Assembly (NCBI GenBank): GCA_900551615.1
Contig: URWN01000012.1
Coordinates: 1 to 45,128, forward strand
From: an uncultured Clostridium sp.
Lineage (GTDB): Bacteria; Bacillota; Clostridia; TANB77; CAG-508
Length of the DNA stretch: 45,128 nucleotides
Reading direction: 5' to 3'
Made by a program: the position numbers and the translations under genes. The stretch's first letter is position 1. Every line of letters begins with the position of its first letter. The notes beneath the pieces are model-generated. The model was not told the DNA's origin. It did not search any database and saw nothing but the letters and a program-made list of their open reading frames with translations. This document shows, piece after piece, positions 24,744-33,613 of the stretch.

Positions 24744-27581
24744 ATGAATGATAAAATAATAATAAAAGGTGCTAAAGAGCACAATTTAAAGAATATAAAT
24801 TTAGAAATACCAAGGGATAAAATGGTTGTAATAACAGGACTTTCAGGTTCTGGAAAATCATCTCTTGCATTTGATACATTATATGCAGAAGGGCAAAGAA
24901 GATATGTAGAAAGTTTGTCTTCATATGCAAGACAGTTTTTAGGAATAATGGAGAAACCTGATGTTGAGTCAATTGAAGGGCTTTCGCCAGCTATATCAAT
25001 AGACCAAAAAACAACATCAAAAAATCCACGTTCAACAGTTGGAACTGTAACAGAAATATATGACTATATTCGTTTATTATATGCAAATATAGGCGTACCA
25101 TATTGCCCTAACTGTGGTAAAAAAATTGAAAAACAGTCAATTGACCAAATTGTTGATAATATTATGGAATTAGAAGAAGGTACAAAAATACAAATTTTGG
25201 CACCAATTGTAAGAAGTAGAAAAGGTGAGTTTGTAAAACAATTAGAGGGTTATCAAAAGGATGGATTTGTAAGAGCTAGAATTGATGGCGAAGTTTATGA
25301 TTTGTCAGATGAAATTAAACTAGATAAAAATAAAAAACATGAAATTGAATTAGTAGTAGATAGATTAGTTGTAAAACCAGAAATAAGAAGTAGACTTACA
25401 GAGTCTGTTGAAATTGCTTTAAAACATGCTGATAATTTAGTATTAGTAAATGTTATAACAAAAGATGAAAACAAAACAGTTTTATATAGCTCAAATTATG
25501 CATGTCCAGACTGTGGTTTCAGCTTCCCAGAAATAACTCCAAGAATGTTTTCATTTAATAATCCATATGGTGCTTGTCCAACTTGTATGGGTATAGGATA
25601 TTTAATGAAAATGGACGAAGATTTGATAGTACCAGATAAAAACAAAACACTTTATGATGGAATTAAGGCATTTGGTGCAAGTACAATGAAAAAAGGTGAC
25701 ACTATGGCCAAAATGTATTTTGAAAGTATTGCAAAACATTATGGTGTGGAAATAAAAGGTGTTCCAATTAAAAAATTGCCACGATGGTTTATGGAAAAAA
25801 TCTTATATGGTACAGGTGACGAGAAAATTGATTTTGAATATGCATCTGCTGCAGGCATAAGAAAGTTTACAGCACCATTTGAAGGCGTTTTACCAACACT
25901 AGATAGACGTCATAGTGAAACAAAATCACAAGGAATGAGAACTTTTTACGAAATGTATATGACAAATTCACATTGTCATACTTGTAATGGAGCACGTTTA
26001 AAGAAAGAAATATTGTGTATTAAAATAAATGATAAAAACATAAATGAAGTTACAGACATGTCAATTAAGGCTTTAAAAGAATTTTTAAGTACATTAAAAT
26101 TAACACAAAAAGAAGCAATGATTGCAGACATGATTTTAAAAGAAATAAATAAAAGACTTCAATTTTTAATAGATGTAGGACTAGAATATCTAACATTATC
26201 AAGAAGTGCTGGAACATTATCAGGAGGGGAAGCTCAACGTATTCGTTTAGCAACTCAAATCGGTTCAGGACTTACAGGTGTTATGTACATTTTGGATGAA
26301 CCAAGTATAGGGCTACACCAAAGAGATAATGACAAATTAATTGCCACACTTAAAAAATTAAGAGATTTAGGAAATACTTTGCTAATTGTAGAACATGATG
26401 AGGACACAATGTATGCAGCAGACCAAATTATTGATATTGGTCCAGGTGCTGGCGTACATGGTGGAAATGTTATGGCACAAGGAACAGCTGAAGAAGTAAA
26501 ATTAGTAAAAGATTCTGTTACAGGACAATATTTAAGTGGAAGAAAGAAAATAGAAGTTCCTAAAACAAGAAGAAAAGTTGTAAAATCAAAAGCAATTGAA
26601 GTTAAAAATGCAACAGAAAACAACTTAAAAAATATTAGTGTAAAATTCCCACTAGGTGTATTTACTTGTGTTACAGGAGTTTCAGGCTCAGGAAAATCAA
26701 CACTTGTAAATGAAGTACTATATAAAACAATAGCAAAAGAACTAAACGGTTCATCAGAGAAACCAGGAAAATGCAAAGAGGTAAAAGGACTAGAAAATAT
26801 AGACAAAATAATAAATATAGACCAATCCCCAATAGGAAGAACACCACGTTCAAATCCAGCAACATATACAGGCGTATTTGACTTAATTAGAGACATATTT
26901 GCAGGAACAAATGAAGCTAAACTACGTGGGTTTGAAAAAGGAAGATTCAGTTTCAATGTAGCAGGTGGAAGATGTGAAAGCTGTAATGGTGACGGAGTTC
27001 ATAAAATAGAAATGCACTTTTTACCAGATGTGTATGTACCATGTGAAGTATGTAAAGGAAAGAGATATAATAGAGAAACATTAGAGGTTAAATATAAAGG
27101 CAAAAACATAGCTGATGTACTAGATATGACAGTTGAAGAAGCATTAGAATTTTTTGATAAAATACCAAAAATAAAACAAAAAATTCAAACATTATATGAT
27201 GTAGGTTTAGGATATATTAAACTAGGACAACCATCAACAACATTATCTGGTGGTGAGGCTCAAAGAGTTAAACTTGCAACAGAACTTTCAAAAAGAGCAA
27301 CAGGAAAAACATTATATATTTTAGATGAGCCAACTACAGGACTTCACATTGCTGATGTTCATAGATTAGTAGATATTTTACAAAGATTAGTAGATACAGG
27401 AAATACAATAATTGTTATTGAACATAATCTTGATCTAATAAAAACTTGTGACCATATTATTGATTTAGGTCCAGAAGGTGGAGATGGTGGAGGACAGGTT
27501 GTTGCTGTTGGTACACCTGAACAGATTTGTAAGAACGAACAGAGTTATACAGGTAAGTTTTTGAAGAAGTATCTGGAATAA
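24744..27581 (+). CDS. uvrA: Excinuclease ABC subunit UvrA
   Basis: UvrA is the damage-sensing ATPase that loads UvrB in nucleotide excision repair. There are two ABC modules. The first has Walker A GLSGSGKSSLAF (about residue 31), the signature GTLSGGEAQRIRLA (about 491) and Walker B MYILDEPSIGLHQ (about 512). The second has GVSGSGKSTLVNE (about 643), TTLSGGEAQRVKLA (about 830) and LYILDEPTTGLHIAD (about 855). Zinc modules are CPDCGFSF...CPTC and CESCNGDGVH...CEVC. Length, 945 residues, is normal. TGGAGG is 8-10 bases before the ATG. No uvrB is adjacent. Confidence 0.97.
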   Translation: MNDKIIIKGAKEHNLKNINLEIPRDKMVVITGLSGSGKSSLAFDTLYAEGQRRYVESLSSYARQFLGIMEKPDVESIEGLSPAISIDQKTTSKNPRSTVGTVTEIYDYIRLLYANIGVPYCPNCGKKIEKQSIDQIVDNIMELEEGTKIQILAPIVRSRKGEFVKQLEGYQKDGFVRARIDGEVYDLSDEIKLDKNKKHEIELVVDRLVVKPEIRSRLTESVEIALKHADNLVLVNVITKDENKTVLYSSNYACPDCGFSFPEITPRMFSFNNPYGACPTCMGIGYLMKMDEDLIVPDKNKTLYDGIKAFGASTMKKGDTMAKMYFESIAKHYGVEIKGVPIKKLPRWFMEKILYGTGDEKIDFEYASAAGIRKFTAPFEGVLPTLDRRHSETKSQGMRTFYEMYMTNSHCHTCNGARLKKEILCIKINDKNINEVTDMSIKALKEFLSTLKLTQKEAMIADMILKEINKRLQFLIDVGLEYLTLSRSAGTLSGGEAQRIRLATQIGSGLTGVMYILDEPSIGLHQRDNDKLIATLKKLRDLGNTLLIVEHDEDTMYAADQIIDIGPGAGVHGGNVMAQGTAEEVKLVKDSVTGQYLSGRKKIEVPKTRRKVVKSKAIEVKNATENNLKNISVKFPLGVFTCVTGVSGSGKSTLVNEVLYKTIAKELNGSSEKPGKCKEVKGLENIDKIINIDQSPIGRTPRSNPATYTGVFDLIRDIFAGTNEAKLRGFEKGRFSFNVAGGRCESCNGDGVHKIEMHFLPDVYVPCEVCKGKRYNRETLEVKYKGKNIADVLDMTVEEALEFFDKIPKIKQKIQTLYDVGLGYIKLGQPSTTLSGGEAQRVKLATELSKRATGKTLYILDEPTTGLHIADVHRLVDILQRLVDTGNTIIVIEHNLDLIKTCDHIIDLGPEGGDGGGQVVAVGTPEQICKNEQSYTGKFLKKYLE

Positions 27582-27631
27582 AAAAATTGAATTTTAAAAT
27601 TAGCATATTGGTATTAATTTCCAAAAATCAC

Positions 27632-27660
27632 TAGACAAAAGAAATAAAAAGATATATAAT
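27632..27660 (+). promoter_or_regulatory. Promoter of the T-box transcript
   Basis: TAGACA (27632-27637), 17 bases, TATAAT (27655-27660). Confidence 0.65.
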
Positions 27661-27719
27661 TATGGCATATTAAATGAAATATAAATAATAAAAACAAAGA
27701 AAAAGAGGAGTACATTTAA

Positions 27720-27942
27720 AACTAATTTAAAGAGAATAGAAGTCACAGGCTGTAAGCTTCTAAAATAAAGATAAATGGAAAGTAACTTTGGAGTTGATAA
27801 CCCGAAAATAAACTTAAGATTATCCGTAATACTGCGTTAAAGTAAAATGAGAAATTATTTATAAAAATAGATAATAATTAAGGTGGTACCGTGAGATACA
27901 AACTCGCCCTTATGCAAAACAATAGCATAGTGGCGAGTTTTT
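27720..27942 (+). ncRNA. T-box leader, probably valine-specific
   Basis: The T-box motif GGTGGTACCGTG lies at 27882-27893. A terminator follows: ACTCGCC (27902-27908) pairs with GGCGAGT (27932-27938), then five T. Stem I can be built from AACT and AAAG at 27720-27732 pairing with CTTT and AGTT around 27786-27796. The candidate specifier is GTA (27782-27784) in the TGGAAA-GTA-AC context, which codes for valine. Uncharged tRNA-Val would favour antitermination. The first gene downstream is an aldose epimerase, then valS. The stem assignment is by eye; the T-box class is secure, the specifier is likely. Confidence 0.85.
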
Positions 27943-27955
27943 GCATTAATAAATA

Positions 27956-27989
27956 GGGATTAAAGACTAGTACCCAAATCCCGTTTTTT
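27956..27989 (+). repeat. Palindromic element between T-box and epimerase gene
   Basis: GGGATT (27956-27961) pairs with AATCCC (27977-27982), then G and six T, so it could act as a second terminator. It resembles the elements near 14626 and 16939. Confidence 0.55.
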
Positions 27990-28012
27990 AAAATTGTAAA
28001 AGGAGGTTCAAA

Positions 28013-28864
28013 ATGTTAAAAATACAATCAAAAAAATCAGGAGCAGAGCTAACAAGTATACAACATGATGGAAAAGAAATATTATTCCAAGGAGCACAAG
28101 TATTAGATAGTAATGGAAATATATATTGGAAAAGACAAGCACCAATACTATTTCCAATAGTAGGACAACTTAAAAATTCAACAACACAGATAGAAAATAG
28201 GACATATGAAATGTCACAACATGGATTTGCAAGAGATATGGACTTTGAAGAAATATTAAAAACAGAAACAAAACATCACTATATATTAAAATATAATGAA
28301 GAAACACTAAAAAAATATCCATATAAATTTGAATTGCATGTTATATATGAAATAATAGAAGACACTTTAACAGTAACCTATAAAGTAAAAAACATAGATA
28401 ATAAAACAATATATTTTGGATTAGGTGGACATCCAGCATTCAATTGCGATTATAGTAATGGAGAATATGAAATTGTTTTTCCAGAACAGGAAGATGAAAT
28501 AGAATTTCTAAAATTGAAAGAAGGGTTAATTGATATAGAAAAAGCACAAAATATTTTACAAGATAATAAAATTTATTTAAAAGAAGATACTTTTGATAAT
28601 GATGCAGTTATTATGAAAAATTTAAAATCAAATAAAGTAATTTTGCAAAATCATAAAACAAATCAAAAAATACTAGAATTTGATTTTACAGGATTTCCAT
28701 ATTTAGCATTATGGTCAAAAAAAGGAGCACCATTTATCTGCATCGAACCATGGCAAAATACAGCAGATAGAATAGACAGTATACAAATTTATAAAGATAA
28801 AGAAAATATTATTGAATTACCAAAAGACAAAGAATTTGAATGCAAATATTCAATTAAATTCTAA
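28013..28864 (+). CDS. Aldose 1-epimerase family protein (LacX-like)
   Basis: The 283-residue protein has the mutarotase-type beta fold. It opens with a strand pair (MLKIQSKKSGAELTSIQHDG), then WKRQAPILFPIVGQLKN and the histidine motif MSQHGFARDMDF (about residues 67-78). The LGGHPAFNCD motif follows at about 142, giving the second histidine, and CIEPWQN near the end supplies the glutamate. This pattern is that of the LacX and GalM-like group, which interconverts sugar anomers; its sugar is unknown. AAGGAGG lies upstream of the ATG. It sits between a valine T-box and valS, flanked by palindromic elements on both sides, suggesting it was inserted. Confidence 0.87.
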   Translation: MLKIQSKKSGAELTSIQHDGKEILFQGAQVLDSNGNIYWKRQAPILFPIVGQLKNSTTQIENRTYEMSQHGFARDMDFEEILKTETKHHYILKYNEETLKKYPYKFELHVIYEIIEDTLTVTYKVKNIDNKTIYFGLGGHPAFNCDYSNGEYEIVFPEQEDEIEFLKLKEGLIDIEKAQNILQDNKIYLKEDTFDNDAVIMKNLKSNKVILQNHKTNQKILEFDFTGFPYLALWSKKGAPFICIEPWQNTADRIDSIQIYKDKENIIELPKDKEFECKYSIKF

Positions 28865-28921
28865 AATTTAAAAATTAAAAACGTAAAAAAATCAGAAGAT
28901 TCAAAAAATTAAAAAGATTAA

Positions 28922-28976
28922 AGGGATGTCCCTTATTCCCTCAAAAAAGGGAAAAAAAGGAACGTCCCTCAATCCC
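28922..28976 (+). repeat. Palindromic repeat, family B copy 2, in the valS leader
   Basis: A 23-base stretch (28954-28976) is identical to 11814-11836 before lysS. TCCCT and AGGGA pair in the centre, and GGGAT pairs with ATCCC at the ends. The valS binding site follows after about ten bases. Confidence 0.85.
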
Positions 28977-28999
28977 GAATCAAGAAGGAGGAATTAAAA

Positions 29000-31675
29000 A
29001 TGAATAAAAAATTAAATGACAAGTACAACCCACAAGACTTTGAAGAAAAGCTATATCAAGAATGGGAAGAAAAAGGATACTTTAAACCAAGTATGGACAA
29101 AACAAAAGAAAGCTACTGCATAATGATGCCACCACCAAATGTAACAGGAAAATTACACATGGGACACGCATTAGATGACACAATACAAGATATTTTAATA
29201 AGATTTAAAAGAATGCAAGGATACAATACATTATGGCTTCCAGGTTCAGACCATGCAGCAATTGCAACAGAAGTAAAAGTTGTTGCTAAAATGAAAGAAG
29301 AAGAAGGCTTAACAAAAGCAGATATTACAAGAGAACAATTCTTAGAAAGAGCATGGACATGGACTAAAGAATATGGTGGAACAATTCAAAAGCAACAAAG
29401 GAGATTAGGGTGTTCATGTGACTGGGATAGAGACAGATTTACTATGGATGAGGGACTATCAGAAGCAGTTTTAGAACAATTTATCCAATTGTATAATAAA
29501 GGATTAATTTATAAAGGTAAAAAAATGATAAACTGGTGTCCATCATGTCATACAACAATTTCTGATGCAGAAGTTGAATATGAAGACGAACCATCACACT
29601 TATGGCATATTAGATACCAAATTGCAGGTGAACCAGACAGATACATTATAGTTGCAACAACAAGACCTGAAACAATGCTTGGAGACACAGCAGTTGCAGT
29701 ACATCCAGATGATGAAAGATATAAAGATTTAGTAGGCAAAAAATGTATCTTACCAATAATGAATAAAGAAATTCCAATAATAGCAGACGAATTTGTTGAA
29801 AAAGAATTTGGAACAGGATGTGTTAAAATTACACCAGCACATGACCCAAATGATTATCAAGCAGGACTAAGACACAACTTAGAAATTATAGAAGTATTTG
29901 ACGATAGTTCAATTATGGGAGATTTAGTTCCAGAATATAAAGGAATGCCAGCAATTGAAGCAAGAAAATTAATTGTAGAAAAATTACAAGAATTAGGAAA
30001 TCTAGTTAAAATTGAAGATTACACACACAATGTTGGAAAATGTTACAGATGCCACAGCACAATAGAACCAAGAATTTCAGAGCAATGGTTTGTATCAATG
30101 AAAGATTTGGCAAAAAGAGCAGCAGATGCAGTTAGAAATGACGAAGTTAAATTTGTTCCAAAAAGATATGAAAAAATGTATTTCAACTGGTTAGATAATA
30201 TCCAAGATTGGTGTATATCAAGACAATTATGGTGGGGACACAGAATTCCTGTATACTATTGTGACAAATGTGGACATATACATGCAGCAAAACAAATGCC
30301 AGAAAAATGCGAAAAATGTGGTTCTAACAAATTACATCAAGATGAAGATTCACTAGACACATGGTTTAGCTCAGCATTATGGCCATTCTCAACATTAGGT
30401 TGGCCAAATACAGAAGCAGAAGACTATAAAACATTTTATCCAACAAATGTATTAGTTACAGGATATGACATTATAACATTCTGGGTATCAAGGATGATGA
30501 CACAAGGATTAGAATTAACTGATAAAAATCCATTTAAAGATGTTGTTGTACATGGAATTGTAAGGGATTCACAAGGAAGAAAAATGTCAAAATCATTAGG
30601 AAATGGAATTGACCCAATTGAAATAATTGATAAATATGGTGCAGATGCATTAAGATTTTCAGTACTTTCTGGAACAACAATGGGAAATGATATTAGATAT
30701 ATGCCAGAAAAACTAGAACAAGCATCAAACTTTGCAAACAAGATTTGGAATGCGGCTAAATTCATAATAATGAACACACCAAACGAAGAAAAAGTAAAAG
30801 AATTCTGCCATAAAGTATATAACCATGATACTAAAACATATAACCCAGAATTACTAACAATAGAAGATAAATGGATATTAAATAAATTAGACAAATTAGT
30901 AGTAGATATAACAAGAAACATTGAAAATTACGATTTAGGAATTGCACTAGATAAAATTTATAACTTTATTTGGAACGAATTTTGCGACTGGTATATTGAA
31001 ATGGTTAAAACAAGAATTTATAGTGAAAATGAAGAAACAAAGGTCGCTGTAAGTGATATATTAAACCATGTATTTGGAACATCACTAAAATTATTACATC
31101 CATTTATGCCATTTGTAACATCAGAAATATACGACAAACTAGTAAAATACGATGAAGCAGATTTAATAGTATCAAAATGGCCAACAATAAGAGAAAAATT
31201 TGCATTTGATGAAGAAGAACAAACAGTTGAAAAAATAAAAGAAATCATCACAGAAATAAGAAATGTAAGAGCAAACATGAACATCCACCCATCAAAAAAA
31301 TCAGAATTAATATTTGTAACAAAAAAATATGAAAACGAAATCTGGGAAGCAAAAGACTTTATCTTAAAACTAGGACTTGGAGAAAAAATAGTAGTTCAAA
31401 AAGACAAAGCAGGAATACCAGAAAATGCAATAAGCATACTAAAAGACGGAATCGAACTATATATGCCACTTGAAGATTTAGTAGACATGGAAGAAGAAAG
31501 AAAGAGATTAGAAGAAGAAAAAACAAGACTAGAAGCAGAAGTTGCAAGATGTGAAAAAATGCTTTCAAACCCTGGATTTGTAAACAAAGCACCAGAAAAG
31601 AAAATACAAGAAGAAAAAGATAAACTAGAAAAATACAAAGACATGCTTGCTAAAGTAGAAGAAAGATTAAAATAA
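29000..31675 (+). CDS. valS: Valyl-tRNA synthetase
   Basis: ValRS charges tRNA-Val and hydrolyses misacylated threonine. The HIGH-type motif is PPPNVTGKLHMGHALD (about residues 47-62). The CP1 editing domain includes TTRPETMLGDTAVAVHPDD (about 220). The KMSKS motif is GRKMSKSLGNGIDP (about 527). A CxxC pair set (CDKCGHIH, CEKCGSNK) lies near 420-440 and may bind zinc. The C-terminal arm is a coiled coil (EEERKRLEEEKTRLEAEV). Length, 891 residues, is normal. AAGGAGG precedes the ATG. The valine T-box more than 1 kb upstream is likely its own regulator, acting through the epimerase gene. Confidence 0.97.
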   Translation: MNKKLNDKYNPQDFEEKLYQEWEEKGYFKPSMDKTKESYCIMMPPPNVTGKLHMGHALDDTIQDILIRFKRMQGYNTLWLPGSDHAAIATEVKVVAKMKEEEGLTKADITREQFLERAWTWTKEYGGTIQKQQRRLGCSCDWDRDRFTMDEGLSEAVLEQFIQLYNKGLIYKGKKMINWCPSCHTTISDAEVEYEDEPSHLWHIRYQIAGEPDRYIIVATTRPETMLGDTAVAVHPDDERYKDLVGKKCILPIMNKEIPIIADEFVEKEFGTGCVKITPAHDPNDYQAGLRHNLEIIEVFDDSSIMGDLVPEYKGMPAIEARKLIVEKLQELGNLVKIEDYTHNVGKCYRCHSTIEPRISEQWFVSMKDLAKRAADAVRNDEVKFVPKRYEKMYFNWLDNIQDWCISRQLWWGHRIPVYYCDKCGHIHAAKQMPEKCEKCGSNKLHQDEDSLDTWFSSALWPFSTLGWPNTEAEDYKTFYPTNVLVTGYDIITFWVSRMMTQGLELTDKNPFKDVVVHGIVRDSQGRKMSKSLGNGIDPIEIIDKYGADALRFSVLSGTTMGNDIRYMPEKLEQASNFANKIWNAAKFIIMNTPNEEKVKEFCHKVYNHDTKTYNPELLTIEDKWILNKLDKLVVDITRNIENYDLGIALDKIYNFIWNEFCDWYIEMVKTRIYSENEETKVAVSDILNHVFGTSLKLLHPFMPFVTSEIYDKLVKYDEADLIVSKWPTIREKFAFDEEEQTVEKIKEIITEIRNVRANMNIHPSKKSELIFVTKKYENEIWEAKDFILKLGLGEKIVVQKDKAGIPENAISILKDGIELYMPLEDLVDMEEERKRLEEEKTRLEAEVARCEKMLSNPGFVNKAPEKKIQEEKDKLEKYKDMLAKVEERLK

Positions 31676-31676
31676 T

Positions 31677-31820
31677 GAGCGAACAAGACTCAAGATTTGT
31701 CATACAAAATTTGAAAAAATTTGTATGACGATGGGTGAACAAAATCCAAGATTTGGCAGACAAAATTTTTGTCAAAAAATTTTGGATGACGATGAGCGAA
31801 CGCAGTGAGCGAAAGGAGAA
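31677..31820 (+). repeat. Two tandem hairpin units plus a GAGCGAACGC element, no gene
   Basis: Two related units start with ATGAGCGAAC and ATGGGTGAAC and each ends in ATGACG. Unit one holds GTCATACAAAATTT pairing with AAATTTGTATGAC. Unit two has a weaker palindrome around ACAAAATTTTTGTC. A third, short copy, ATGAGCGAACGCAGTGAGCGAA, abuts the next gene's binding site. In-frame reading back to 31735 is possible but the true start is later. Confidence 0.7.
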
Positions 31821-31824
31821 AAAT

Positions 31825-33552
31825 ATGGAAAATATTGATAAAATATATGATTTATTAGATAGTATAGAAGTTACAAGAGAAAATGATATAGAAATAGCAA
31901 ACATAAAAAAATTACTATCAGCAGGAAATTATCTAGAAGCCTTAAAGAAAATGAGAGAGTTAAAAGATAAAGAAGAAAAGGCCAAAAAGAAACAAGAAGA
32001 ATTATTAGAGCTAGCGCCAGAAACAGAAGAGGAGGATGGAACATATCCCACAAAACTAAGTAATCCTGAATTAGAACAAACATTTATAGGTTTATTATTA
32101 AATAATCCAAAATTAATTTCAAAATATTATTTTCTATTTGATGATTGTATTTTTGAAGATGATGCAATGCTAAATATTTATAAAAGTGTACTATTTAATG
32201 AAGGTTCAAAATATTCTTCTGAAAAAGCAAAAGATAGATTTAATTTTTCAAAGGATTCAGAAGAAGTATATGAACTAAAAAATAAATTAAGAAAAGCCGT
32301 AAAAGATCAAAATTATAATGTAGAAAAAATATATGATGAATTAAAAAAATTATTCATACTTAGAAAAGCATATACTGAAACTCCAGAAAGAAATGTACAA
32401 GAAAAAATTGTAGAAATTACAGAATATGAATTATATGATAAAATGTCACCAGAAGAAATAAAAGACACAATTGAACAAGTAAGAGTAACACAAAAATTCA
32501 AATCATCAGTATTAAGTGATGAACTTGTAGAATTTTTAGAAAGTGGAGAAAATGAATTAGCAAATGGTCTTTCTTATCCATTCCCAATATTAACGGAAGT
32601 ATTTAAAGGAATAAGAAAAGGTGAAACAATGGCATATGCAATGCCTTCAAACAATGGTAAAAGTAGACTAACAATTGATATTGCAGCATTTACAGCATTA
32701 GTACATAAAAAGAAAGTACTAGTAATATCAAACGAAATGTCAGAAGAAAAAATGAAATTATGCTTGATTACTACAATTATAAATAACCCAGAAATAAAAA
32801 AAATACATGGACAAGATGTACATGTATCAGAAACAGAATTATTAGAATTTAAATTTAGACCTGATAATAAAAAAGATGCTAAACTAGATAAAAAAGGGTA
32901 TGTACTAAAAGAAGATGGAGAAACACAAAAACAATTCATAAAAAGACTTTCAGAAATATCAACAGATTTTTGCAAAACTATAAAAGCAATAAAATGGGCA
33001 AGCGAGCAGATAAACAATTCAATATATTTTATTAATATTACAGATCACACAAATGATGAATTGAAAAAAGTTATAATTAACTATTATTATAAAGAACACA
33101 TTGAATATGTATTTTATGATACATTGAAAACAGATACAAGTAATATTGGAAATCCAGAAGAAATAAAAAGAACAGCTACAATACTTTCAAATTTAGCACA
33201 AAATTTTAATATTTTTATATGCTCATCACTACAATTAGCAGAAAATGCAACACCACCTATTAATTTAGATGTTAATGATTTAGCTGTTAGTAGAACAGTT
33301 AAAGAGGTATTAGATACTTTGTGTTTATTTAAACAAATAACAAGAGAACATTTAGATGAATACGAATATTCACTAAAAGAAGTTGATACAGAATTTTTTG
33401 ATTTGGAAAAATCAGAAGATCCAGATATCAGATATTATGCATGTGTTGTTGACAAAAACAGAGCAGGTGCTAAACCAAAATTAGTATTTAAAATAAATCT
33501 TGCTTATAATAGCTGGGTTGAACTTGGATATCTAAGATTAAAACAAAAATAA
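31825..33552 (+). CDS. DnaB-like helicase-fold ATPase, diverged
   Basis: The 575-residue protein has a DnaB-like N-terminal domain after a coiled-coil start (residues 25-70). The domain shows LEQTFIGLLLNNPKLISKYY and FLFDDCIFEDDAML, which match the replicative helicase N-terminal region. The C-terminal RecA-like core has a P-loop AYAMPSNNGKSRLTIDIA (about residue 267), lacking the usual first glycine, then VLVISNEMSEEKM, and YVFYDTLKTD as Walker B. Strand and helix order fits DnaB family F4. It is not the canonical dnaB, whose P-loop reads GxPGMGKT. The start is ATG 31825, after GAAAGGAG. It lies downstream of valS. It may act in DNA replication or repair, or derive from a phage; role unknown. 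Confidence 0.65.
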   Translation: MENIDKIYDLLDSIEVTRENDIEIANIKKLLSAGNYLEALKKMRELKDKEEKAKKKQEELLELAPETEEEDGTYPTKLSNPELEQTFIGLLLNNPKLISKYYFLFDDCIFEDDAMLNIYKSVLFNEGSKYSSEKAKDRFNFSKDSEEVYELKNKLRKAVKDQNYNVEKIYDELKKLFILRKAYTETPERNVQEKIVEITEYELYDKMSPEEIKDTIEQVRVTQKFKSSVLSDELVEFLESGENELANGLSYPFPILTEVFKGIRKGETMAYAMPSNNGKSRLTIDIAAFTALVHKKKVLVISNEMSEEKMKLCLITTIINNPEIKKIHGQDVHVSETELLEFKFRPDNKKDAKLDKKGYVLKEDGETQKQFIKRLSEISTDFCKTIKAIKWASEQINNSIYFINITDHTNDELKKVIINYYYKEHIEYVFYDTLKTDTSNIGNPEEIKRTATILSNLAQNFNIFICSSLQLAENATPPINLDVNDLAVSRTVKEVLDTLCLFKQITREHLDEYEYSLKEVDTEFFDLEKSEDPDIRYYACVVDKNRAGAKPKLVFKINLAYNSWVELGYLRLKQK

Positions 33553-33558
33553 AACATG

Positions 33559-33613
33559 TGAACCAGTGAAGTTGTCAAAAGGGACGCCCCTTTTTGACAA
33601 CTTCATTGGTTCA
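33559..33613. repeat. Long palindrome with family C core, between convergent genes
   Basis: A 21-base arm (33560-33580) pairs with 33592-33612, with one wobble, around an 11-base loop. It includes a 28-base stretch identical to 19047-19074. The stop codon of the minus-strand carboxypeptidase lies in the right arm. It probably also works as a bidirectional terminator. Confidence 0.85.

Noticed and set aside
31735..31824. ATG 31735 as start of the DnaB-like gene
   Set aside because: The extension translates tandem hairpin repeats; GAAAGGAG precedes ATG 31825.
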